From the NCBI RefSeq assembly GCF_964204865.1, contig NC_135250.1:24047395-24111394 (forward strand): a DNA stretch of 64,000 bases, written 5' to 3'. Position 1 is the stretch's first letter. Every line of letters starts with the position of its first letter. A model generated the notes under the pieces. The model was not told the DNA's origin. It saw nothing but the letters and a program-made list of their open reading frames with translations, and searched no databases. Below are positions 9,557-22,100 of the stretch, piece after piece. Origin of the DNA: Styela clava (Eukaryota > Chordata > Ascidiacea > Stolidobranchia > Styelidae). A program made the position numbers and the translations under genes.

Positions 9557-12500
9557 ATCATGAGTTTCAATCTATGATATTTATAGACTTCGGTTTATAT
9601 GAGGATTATTCTGGAACTGGCTTCAACTCCCGGAAACACTGCGCTTAGTCAGTTTAACATTTCAATTTTATACACAAAAATATTAGTTTCATTCATTAGT
9701 TTCATTAGTCACATGCACATGGTCTTGCAGAATGATTTAAATCTGCCATCTGGAGTATAGCCGTATTTGCTCACTGCAAAATCCATAACTGCAACTGGAA
9801 AGTAAAATTATTGGTGAAGATCATATGTCTTCATTAATTGGTTACGTATTCAGTATGGTTTCCTGGACTTCACTGGTGCAAATTGGATCTAGCTTCGGCT
9901 TGAGACTTATATAACTCTTCAATCTCGACAAGACAAAATTTCAATTTGAAAGCATTTGCCTGGCGTTGTCGAGCATTCTATTATAAAATTTCAAAGTTTG
10001 AAATCCTGAGTACGGTGAAATTATGATTTTGATACTGACTTTTGAAACATTTAAAAACACGGCTACAGCACCAACTCAACATAACTAGTTCAAATCGTGC
10101 ATTTTTAATCCAGCACCGAGCGTAGGTCAATTTAGATATATACAGAAGTATCAGTGTTGCAGGCGTTCGTAGGTAGGTAGGTACATAAGTAGACTGAAAA
10201 ACTTAATCAACACGTACATAGAGTTATAGATGAATCCTTGGTATTAACATAAAACAGATAGCATGAAGAAATGAATTCGCATTCTCCAGCAACAACCATC
10301 AATTTTGTTATAGTTCTGAATTTTAAAGCTTAATTCAAATATTATCGAAAGATTTTATATATCTCAACTTATGATCTAAAAAAAAAAAAAAGTTACGTAC
10401 AAGGCATGCTTTCAAAGGTACTTCCGAAGTATCTGAACCAAGATGGCGGACACCGGAACATAGTATGTGTACCAGGCTAGGCCATAATTTCAGGTACAAG
10501 TACTACGGAAGTCACTTGGCTATTCCCCGAACTCGTAATAGAACTAAAATAAGGGAAATTGGAATGAAATTATAGCCTAACCTGGTACACATACTACGTT
10601 CCGGTGTCCGCCATCTCGGTACTTCGGCAGTACCTTTTTAAAGTAAGCGGTCACTTAGAGGTGTAGTTCCCAAAAAATTCGACACTCTCCAACGGTATAA
10701 AAATCAAATTAGTATATTTTGAAAACTTGATATAGTTTTGCAATATTATCCAATACTTTCGGTCCAAAATGGACAATTTATTTATGCATAAATGTTCTGG
10801 CATCATATTACATTAGTGTTTCTCGCATGTCACAACATCGGCTTGTGACATTTGACACGAGTCAAGCCGATAATGCTAACCTAATTGCAGCGACGCAATG
10901 GACTGAAAGAAATTGTGGGCTTGCACATAATTATTCATAGAATGCGGTACCCGGAAAATAATAAAAGAAGAGAAGCGAAACAAGCACAAGTAATATGACG
11001 ATAAGGTTATTCCTAGTTTAACCAAACAGTTAGTGTACTTTCGTTTACACAGTAGCTTGTACATACGTTGAAAAACTTAAATCAGTACTTCCGCTATACG
11101 GCGTAAGTAAGTCATCATAGCAAAAATGTGTTTGGTGGTGAACAGAGAAAGAAATGTTTACCGACCATCAGAATTATTTACATGTAAATAGCACTTTTAA
11201 TTGTTTCGGAAACTTGTGAGTGTGTGTGCCAAAACGGTTATCCCATGATAAACCATCGGAAAGGGGTCAGTTTTCTGGCGTTGCCGCTTTGAAAAAAGTC
11301 GTTAGTGATTTGCAGCCTAACAAAATGCACCAGAAGTTTAAGAGATAAATAGTGAAGATTGCACTAATCGTGTTAGAGATTGTTTTTCCGTGATTGCGAC
11401 TCTTTTTCAGTAGATTCACGAAGTGGTAATTTTATAAAATAACTCAAATAAAAATGACTTTTACCCATAAAATTTACGCTACATACATTCTCTTTTCACC
11501 TAAGTTTGGTTGAAGCAATTCTTCTTAGCGAAGAGAAATCGCTGATAATCTAGTCAGATATAACCACTGATGCAAAAACTGCTTCTCATATGTTTACCTA
11601 AGCACTAGGTATGCAGAAAGAAAGTACAAATTACGAAGTACAAAGCGAGACTTGAAAAGAATATAGCACTGCACAGTGGACACCTAGGTAACTATTTTAC
11701 AATACCGACTTTTTCATAAAGAAAAATATTTCGTCATAGAAATTTCTCTAAAAATGAGAGAATATATTCAGTGTGTGGTTATCATGTAACCCTAATTTGG
11801 TGGGGCAAAGGGCAAAAAAAATAGACTATGTGTAGGATCTATGAAAAAAAAAGCTACGCGTGTGGCGTGTAAGATGTGTAACGTTTTTAGTAGTTTTTCA
11901 ACATATTCATTATCATAAATCGTTTGTAACGTTTAACGTGAACTGCTTATTCCTAAATATTGGCCTGCTATACGTCAGAATATTTCTATCTCTCTGTAAG
12001 AAATTTTGTTTAACTAATGAGGTAATGACACTGTCCATCGAATGTAATTCTCGATAGGGTTATTACAAGAATTAAAAACACAACAAAAATATGGTATACT
12101 TTATCCACAAAAATACTGGTTTTTGTTCTTGTATTTAGTATATTGTCACTCAATCACCTTTGTGGTTGGAGTCACTGACGTAGCTTATAGTGCCATTAAA
12201 CAAGAAAAAGAGTAATCCAGTAAGCTTATCAAAGATACTCGAGAATCGTGCAATATCCATTTTTATTCTTGTATATTTATACATTAATTCAACATTCAGC
12301 GCAAAAATTGATAAGTAGGGAATCGAATTTTTGATTTTATCCAAAGTCTCTACCGACAACCATTCATAGAGAGAATGACGTACAAATAAAATTAAAAAAA
12401 AGGTTGACGTAAAAGAGCGACACCATTTATAAACGATTTGATTCATCACGAGTCGTTATTGTATGCTGTAATCCGTCTTACGCCGTTTCAATAGGGACTT

Positions 12501-13100
12501 GTCATTCGATAGTGCAGGTCATGGAATTCCGTCGTAGTTGAGCCCGGTTCGTCAAGTTCGGTCAATGGAAATGCGCAATCATTTCTATATTTGTCGGATT
12601 ATAGAGGAAGACTTACACGAAGAATTCGACATTTTAGTGATCTTTGTATATACCTTCAGTTTCGTGATAGTGTGCATATGCACAGAATATTAGCCCAGTT
12701 GTGGTGTTTGTAATATATATTACTTAGAAACATAGGGAAAGTGGAGCAATAGACATCACGTTGGTGACTGCTACCTGCTGCTAAGTATGAACCTTGTAGT
12801 GAGCGTTTATGCTGCAATACTGCTATTTCAGACCATCCTATGTAACTAATTAGATCGATCAGACCTGAGTTATACCATGCATAGCATCGCGTCACACCAT
12901 AACGCTGTTTGGCAAGGATTCGGCTTTACGAGAGAAAATTGAGAAAATAAATATGTTCACATTATGTTTTATATCTTGTTAAGAATTTACGAATTTACGA
13001 CATGATTTCTCAATAAATTTAACGTAATTCGAATAGTTTAAAAGTGTCAAAGGACCAAAAAGTACATTGGTCCCCTACATCCTCATTTTGGCCAGCCAAC
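9557..13100. other. Intergenic, P450 to prostanoid receptor
   Basis: About 3.5 kb without a gene I can support. It holds a palindromic MITE (10417-10636), a 14-base A run near 10378 and AT-rich unique sequence. The minus-strand open frame 12150-12449 has no recognisable motif and no splice context. The receptor promoter presumably lies in the last kilobase, but no TATA box stands out. Confidence 0.5.
10417..10636. mobile_element. Palindromic MITE family B, copy 1
   Basis: The two ends are long inverted repeats: ggtacttccgaagtatctgaaccaa at the left and its near complement at the right, enclosing aagatggcggacaccggaac and its mirror. The centre (gaactcgtaatagaactaaaataagg) is shared with MITE family C. 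Confidence 0.7.
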
Positions 13101-16100
13101 ATGGAAGCTAACGCTACTGAAGATAAGGTTACAGAATCGTGGGCTTCTGAAACGGTGAGTGTCATGGCGATTCTAATATATGCATGCGATTGGAACTCTC
13201 TGACTCTGTCTTTCTGATTCAAATTACCCTAGGTCCCAATAAAAGATAAAATGAGTTAATAGCGTACTTTCTCTGTTTGGCGATAGTATGTCATGAGTTA
13301 TGCATTATATTGCCCTAATACTAACATTTAACATATCCTATATGACTTTTCATATGGACTATAGTTATTATCTTCAAGTGTACGAGGACACTTCATATGG
13401 TCACACTATATATATGTACGAAACTGAACCTTCGCTCATACAATTTCAGAGAAACAGAATCGTTGCAAAATCTGTAATGGATGTTGGATCTGGAACTCTT
13501 TTTGTACCGTCTTATACAGACGTTTACAGTAATAGCACTTCCAACGAAACAACAGTGACGAGGCTAGAATGCATACTTCGGAATGCTGAGGGAAATCCAA
13601 TGGTTAACATGACAATACCAGTCACAACTTTCACTATTTGTTTACTGGGAAATTTATTTGCAATTGTGTTTCTATGGAAGAGTAATCAAAGATCGGATAA
13701 TAAGGTGCATACCTAGTTTTTGTGTCAGCCTAAAAGTTATTGTTGCTTTTTTCAAACGACATTAGTCTAATACTAAACCATTATTCTATTGTTTATTCTT
13801 GATTATATAAAAAAGTATTCGAATCTTAGATGTGTTAGATTTGAGCTATCATTTGATCATTTTATATTGTCGTTTATGCAAGGCAGATTGTTGATAACTT
13901 TGGAACGAGATTTCAATTGAGAGAATTTCGACTGAGACTAAAACTAGTAGAAAATTATGGTCTTGTAGCAACTTGGACGTATAGGAAAAATTCAAATTCG
14001 GCTCACTATATAACAATGCCTAATCATATCACCCCATATTTACCACTTATCCCAGGATATAATAAAGTTCGTAGATAATAACTGAATAAATGGAGCCGTG
14101 TTCTTCAGGAACGTTTCTTTATGTAGAGTTTGACGTAAAAGATAAAATAAAATACCAAATAAATTTGACGTCTATAGGTTAATGAAATCACATTTTGTGA
14201 CAAATTTGAGATTGTGAAATGATACTGTAATAAACAAATTATAATAGTATCATTATCTAGTTTTTTGTCGATTCGTGATTCGCATTGAAGTATATAAATG
14301 AGGTCTTAATGGAGAAAACAATGAAATTATCTTCAAATTAAACATTCATTTTGTCTTTCAGCAACACATCTTTTACACACTCGTGATGACATTGGCATGC
14401 TGTGATTTTGTCAGCGCTATATTGACGTCACCACTAACATTTGTAGCTTATATGAGTGGAAGATGTGTGAGTTTTTTTCTTCTTTATGTTTTAATACCTT
14501 TGTAAACCCAAATTGAATTATCCTTTGTAGTACACGTAAGTGAAGTAGGAAAAATCATTCATATTTGAGATGTTCTACTTTCTCAAAGACTACGTTGACA
14601 TTGGAGACTTTTTAATTCGGTTTGGCGGTTGCGTATTGTGAAGAGGTATAACAAATAGAAAATGCGACTATTTTATGGTAATATAAACCCCACAGCCAAA
14701 AATATCCGATGTATCTCTGATAACTGTAGTTATCAACTGTACAAAAATACTAGATTTAATCTTCGAAATTACAATTAATTTTACGTATTAGTTTTTCTTC
14801 TGTTATTGTCTGGAAAATAATAATCTGTATTGGATTGTGCGTCATAGTTTAATCCTAGGTTAAGAATTGAAAAATTACTGCATAAATTTCTCCATAGTTA
14901 TACGACAGTTTCCGGCAGTGTAAGATAAATCAAAATAATGACTAAAATCTTTTCACCGACAGGACAAAATATCAGCCACTATAGTCGAAATATTTTGTCC
15001 CGAAAATGACTGCGTCATCGGGTTTGCTTACACTTTGGCGGCAATTAGAAATGGAATAACTACTAATTTTGGGATTTTTTGGCGTTGAGTAGGTAGCGTT
15101 TATAGACTTATAAATGATATGTAATTTCGCATTGCCATTTTTCTACTGTCGATGCCTTACACACAACAATAGAAACTTTCTGCATTCGTTGCGGCTAAAC
15201 TTGGGGCTTTGGATAAAATTATGGACTAGTTATGAGTGAACGCTCACGTATGTTTTTATTCCAAACCGGTTGTGGCAATAAAAAAATGAAACTGTTTTGA
15301 CAGGTCTTTATGTTTCAAATACATTTTTTTTATAATATTATGAATATGAATATTTTTTTTCGGAGAAATATTTGATTTCACCTAATTATACTTATAATTC
15401 AAAATCTTGTTGGGTTTGCCCAAGATTGCGTAACCAAGTAAATGGAAAATGAGAAAAATATTATTGAGCAAATTAACAATTATCATCGATCAACACAGAC
15501 GTTATTCGATCTCATTGTATCGCGATGTTTGTCCCAAACTATACATTACCAAGTTCTTTTGTACGCGGCTTTTTTAAACGATAATTAATAAGGATGCGCG
15601 ACATAGTTTCAATATTTGAAGCTACATGATCTGATGATTACTCAAAAGATGTCTGCTTCCACTACCACAAAAATTGCAATTGGAAAAACGGTAAAAACTG
15701 AAATTTGAATGAATTTAATTTTATTGTAATCGCTTATATTTATCCGCTTTATCATAAATAACCAAGCACTATGCCATTTCCATGCTTGGTCATAGTTCAG
15801 TACAGTGATTAAAAGTGTGGTGGCTGAACTGCAAAATTTTAAGAGCAAAAGTTAAGTCATGACTATATAGAGAAATGAATGGTCCAACCTTGTCGTGATC
15901 GTTCCGTACGCCAATCTTTCGTTACCTTGAGTAAGTTACTAATTAAATTAGAGACGCGCAGACGCGTCTTTGGCATTTGTTTCCCTTGAATTGACTGTCT
16001 GTGATTTCTTGATCATATGGCCTAATTCTATCAACACTTGTGCTACGATGGCGTGTATCTGTCTCTGTGACGACTTGTGGTTGGATAGGAATGAATCCTC

Positions 16101-19100
16101 ACTCTCCTGTGATGTTTTTCTGCACATAAATATGATTATTTTGATACTGCCTGTTCAGCAAACCATGAAATCTCCCAATTAAGTGTTGACAATAGTATTT
16201 GTATTGGAAATGTAACTTAGAAGTTGAAAGTATTTTGTGGATGTAAAAGACACCCATGAAAAGTTCTTCGTTGTTGCTATGCGCAGCGTTATTTTAACAA
16301 AAAAAGCTTTATTTTTATTAAAAGGCAGCACATTTTATTACGGATTACTGGACCCCCTCCATTCCCGTACATTTCTTAACCAAACTAGATGGTCTTAGAA
16401 CTCCCCTGCACATTGCCGATGCGCAAATTGCGTGTCCATATATTTGAGCATTGCTCTATTCTCATACATTAATTAAGGTCACCCCACACGCCTAAAAGGT
16501 TGCGACTTATAATATTTTTCAAGATGTGAACAAATTGAATGGTGAATTTAAATGCCCATGCGTATTATTTGTATTACTTGACAAAACGTCAACCCATTCA
16601 ACTTACTGTTAAATTTCTCCAACTAGAAATTTATATTAGTGTTAGATCATTCCGTACCATATTTTCAGTTTTTCATGTTAAAAATTGTCGCTTGGCTCCA
16701 CCAGTTCCTTAGGGAAATTTCATAACTTGAATTGAATAACAATTAATAAATAGCCACAAATCATCTACAGATCGAGATTGAAATGCAGATACAAACTAGG
16801 ACCAATAGTTGGGTGGACTAAAAACGGAGTTGCATGAAAGTGCAATTTGAAGTTAATCAGAATTTTCATGGAAGTGCTTCAAAAATTTTTTCAATATTTT
16901 TCCGAAAGCACATTTTTCATAATTCCAGAAAGTGCTGTATTATTAAAATTTTTATTAATTTCCTTACACTTGTTACAGGTTACTGAACTTGGCGGCGTGG
17001 CACTTTGTAGATATTCTGGTTTTACAATGATCTTTTTTGGCATCGGATCTGTTGCGATTGTATTTGCAATGTCTTTGGAAAGATTCATCGCGATTCGATA
17101 TACAATGTTCTATCAGGTGAAAATCTGCTGATTTTATTTATCTGGTTGGTATACTCTGCATTTGCAATTTCAATTCTCTACCAGAACCGATATCTGTGGG
17201 GTTGGTAAAAAAAACTTACACAAGACTGCTTTCCGACTCCAAGAAAAAAAAATTTAAAATCCGAGTTTGACTTCAATGTCAGAAAAAATTGCCGGCTTCG
17301 GCGCCGCAATCACGAATCAAATGCCTTTGCATCTTCCTCAGTTATCACCCTGTATATTTGGGTTCGAAAAATGTGGTAATTGTCATCAACACTGACTTAT
17401 ATTTGCCCGTACCTTGGGTCGTTTTTACCAAATGTAAGCACCAACGAAATACACTTAAATTCCGTCTACTCTACGCATAATTTTATCGATAATATCTTAC
17501 TTTTCAGAGAACGATGACCACCCACAAAACCCGAGTTTTTCTAATTGTAATTATGATTGGATTAATTATTCTCTCTTCGCTACCATTACTTGGATTCGGG
17601 GATGTCGCTCAACAATTTCCTGGTTCCTGGTGCTTTTTAGATTGGAAGTCAAGAGACCCACATCATCAAGTAGGTTATTTAAAATTTATTCTGTCGGAAT
17701 TCGTTTATAATTTATAAATTTATGAATCTCATACAGAATATTATGGCGATGTTCAAAAATTTGCTTTCGATTTCTTTAGGAGTGCGATGCATCAATATCT
17801 TTATCGCATTTGGTTAAATTAACATGCTGAGAGTCTCCTTTTCTTTTAAAATGCAACGAATTAAGATGGATTGTGCATGAAAATGCTATATCGTATGATT
17901 ACCCATCACAAATGGACGTTCAAAAAGGGATTTTGTTAGCGCTTTGTAGGTAAAGCATCCCATTTGAACTCATAGCGAGTCATAGAAATACAATGTTTTC
18001 AATATTGAATACGAACAGATATTACCGATATTAAGTGAAACATAGACCAAGAAAAATTCAATACTTCAGTGCTTCGATTGCATTTGCCCGACACTGTAAT
18101 GAGTGCGAACAGATTCTCGTCACGTACACATATCGAGCTTTTGGAATGACTAGATACATCAGGAATCGTTTGAAACTTGATTTAAAATAAGAACGTGAAT
18201 TTCTAATGATAATTATTTTGAATAGAAATTTGTACAAATTAAATCAAAAATTACGTCACAGCTTTCACAGAATCACGAAGCGACTGCACTAATTGATTTG
18301 CTTTACGACAGGGGTCGGGAAACTTTTGTCGCTCACGGGCCAAAAGTAAGGGTTGTAAGTCATTGGCGGCCGCATATATTTTTAGAAAGTTGAAAACCGA
18401 ACGAATGATACTTTTTATAATAAAAATCAAGCAGTGATACATCTCTCGAAAAGAATATAGATTTATTTCCTCATTGAACTGAATCTCAAAAAATCTCATT
18501 TGAATATTTTTGGCGCCATTGAACCCTTTGCACTTAGCATCAACTTTTCTCCGTGTTGTTGCCATTTATCTAATTATAATTAAATTATAGGCTTATTAAA
18601 CGAGTAATTGTGAATTGTATACTTGTTAGATTATAATAGAATTTAGTCTACACATTTAGTCTCACAATAAATTCTGATACGTGAAGAATGTAATAGTCAA
18701 AACAGCTGTTTTGCTACTATAATTCAGTGAAGCGTCGCGGGCCGGATTATATTATTCCGCGGGCCGGATCCGGCCCGCGGGCCGTTGTTTGCCGATCCCT
18801 GCTTTACGACATGTTTTTCTAGAAATGTTAATACAATTTCAGCTTATTTTAGTGTTAGCTCAAATCATTCAGTATTTTTCTATTTGAAATCAATTTAACA
18901 TTGATTAAACAGCATTTACTGACCAGAAGTAGCCACTACATACGTCAAATCGTTCAAATGTTATTCAACGTGTTGTTCAACGTGTTTACAAATTGCAATT
19001 TCAATTAAATTATTGAGAGTGAATTATAAGTTGAATTAAATTACAAAATATTGAAATGCGAAGTATTCTAAAAATGGAAATAAGATGTTCAAATGGTATT

Positions 19101-22100
19101 CAGGCTACGTACCAGATTGTTCAAAAACGTCGACAATCATTTCCCAATAATATAAGTTTTTCAACTCTAGTAATGATAGAATAAATATAACAAAATTTAA
19201 AAATCCTCCGTGACGTGCGTCATTTGTGCGTGTGAGCTAGTTTAAAAATTGTTTATTGCAAGTAACATAGTGCATGTAGAGTGAAACGTGAAAACAAAGT
19301 AATCATTTTTGCTGTTTCGGTATTTATTTTCCACTTTCTTTGAATGAATAAATATGAAATAAGAAACGACATCTCACGGGAGCAATCAGTTCTAGCTATT
19401 GGGAACTTGAAAGACCATGTTGCCGAGCCCGTGGTTTAGTGTCTGTAAAGATGAATTCCTGTGGATGTCTAACAAGTTAACAACATAAAATTTGTTGCTT
19501 ACCAAGTATGATCGTCACTAATAAAATTTCGTTCATCGTTGGCCCATATTCCTACGCTATGTGAATTGGCAAATGTATTTTGTTGTTTCATATTGGCGTT
19601 TTTCTATCAATTAATCATAAATAGGCGTTAGCCATTTCGATAATATGTGATGTACTAGGGTTTGTGTACTGAACTGCAAGTATTTTCTCCGTGTTCATTT
19701 TCTCATTATTTGCTGTTTATTAAGCCATACCTTGTTTCATCTGCAGAAGACTATGATCCAACGGAAGCTTATAAATAAACTTACTATTTCGTGGAAAGAG
19801 ATTATGTTATTCACATTTTGATAAGTTCTGAAATTATAAATGTTCATAATTGCGTCAATTTATATATTTGTTCGTAAGACAATTCTCTATTTCTGATACT
19901 CACGAGATAAGGGAGTAGTTTATCAAGGATTTGACTAATAATTAGACTTATGGTCATGTTAATAATTGTTCATTTCATCTTTACTGATAGGCAATGAAGT
20001 TGGTGTCTTCTATTTCTTCCTATATATTTATTTTTTAATTTGAAGCATTTTATGGTGACCTAGCATAACATTTATATATTTAGCACGACAATATTTTTGA
20101 AATCACAATTTTCTTCAGGGGTTCAACTTTCTTGTTGCATGCCTTGGAATTTTACTGATGTTGGCAACTATCATTTGTAACTTGATTGTTGTTGGGACGG
20201 TAACGGCGGCTAGAAGGTCAGAATTTAAAATTTATTTACAGCCAAAATTTGCGATTTACCGTTATTTTAACTGGGAAAAATACCATAATGCTGGAGCAAA
20301 TTTTCTAGACTATCAACCTTCAAAAAATTAATTACTTTCCAAATGTAATTCGTCTTTTCAATTTTATGATTTTCAAGAGAAAGTGCACAAATTCGAAGTA
20401 AAATATGATTGAATATAAACTTTATCAGTGCCTTCTACTATTCGCCACCGTGTTCGAATATTTGTATAGCAACAACATATAAAAAAGTTCTAAACATTGA
20501 TACTGAATTTGCGTTTAATATCATTCTTCTTCATACTTTAGCTCAAAGCGTCTGCAAACGTTTTTAAAATCATTTTCAAAAACGTACGAATGTTCTACAA
20601 TTTGCACCAATTTATCATAAATATAAGTCGTCCATTCTTTTTTAAAGGCGAATGAAGGATCGAAACTCCTCCCATAATCTCGTGTCGAAATCAAAAAGAA
20701 AGAAAATGGCACAACAAGAAAATCAGATGATGGTTTTGCTCGGCGTGATGACGACTGTATTTGTTGTGTGTTATCTACCAATTTTGGTATGTAGTCATAA
20801 TCAGCAAATCTTTTTGATCCAGATTTAGATTTCTTCGCTTCCCATTATCAACGCTTATTATATATTAGAGTAACCAATTGAATGCCTTACACAATGATAA
20901 TGATTTTGTGATTTTATACTAGTAAGTTATAAATTATAGTAATAAGGTAGGAATGTTCACACAGAAACGAGCGTAAAATTGATTTTCATAAGATAACTTT
21001 GATCAAAGTAATGTTCCTTTGAATAAAAATTCCCATGTGTGAAACTTTAGTACGGAATAATAGACAATAATACGGAATAATAGACAAAATTTAACAACCA
21101 TTTCTACGTTTTGTTACATTTTTTTCGTTGAGTGCCATTTTTCTTTAAAGTTTTACACGTATTTCGCTCCTAGCAAAGCCCTGTTCATGCATCCAGTTAT
21201 GCGTAAGAAGGTATGTTTTGAACTGTATTTCGAAAGTTTATTCTTTTCGGTTTAGTACCTTATTTTTTGACATGTGATTTGAACCCAAGATTTTATACTT
21301 TCTGTTCTACCGTAGACTAGTTTAACATTTGGCGCTCCAGAAGTGTATGTACCAATATGGAGGTAACTAATTTTGTTCGCCTATTTTATACATCAAGTTG
21401 TATAAAGGGACTTAAACCTATGGGGAGGGGGTATATTCATTTGCATGGCTAACACAGACAGTTCCCGAACTGGTAATAGATTCAAAATAAGGAAAATCAG
21501 AATAAAATTATAGCCTAACACTAACCTGGTACTTATACTACGGGAGTTTCCAACTTTTACCATACTTTCGGTTTTTATCAATCAAGTCTAGATCCACTCT
21601 ATTTCCATATTATCATATATTGGAATATTGTTTTGTTTCTATTTGAACCTAAAACATTTTGAGGAGTTCACACTTCAAAGTCATTGCCCAATTTCAACAT
21701 TTCAACAATTCACCGACGAACATAAGCATACTTAAAACATATTTCAAGTTCGGATTATCGCATGTGTTAAACAACATTTAACACTCGTGTGCACGCTACA
21801 AAATCTCGTGAATAATTTACCCCACATCTACAGTATAGAGCTCAACTCAGCGCAATTAATATATTGGAAATTTATATAATAATCACCCGTTTTTGCAATA
21901 ATTTTCAGCTGTAGTTCAAAAATTTACTCGATGTTTGTGTCGAAATATTAGTCCAAATAGTTCAAATATTTTTTTGTAATATTGAGTTTATGATGAATTG
22001 GTAGGACTGGTAGACAACAAGGTAGCACTGAAGTTATAGTAATCTTTACGGTATCATTGCAAGTGCACGTCAATGGAATGACCTCTGTAGCGATCCAGAC

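Noticed and set aside
12150-12449. Minus-strand frame of 99 codons between the P450 and the receptor
   Set aside because: No motif, no convincing start context, no joined exon; length is within chance for AT-rich DNA.
18251-18565. Minus-strand frame of 104 codons
   Set aside because: It crosses the left end of the hAT-like MITE and has no transposase feature.
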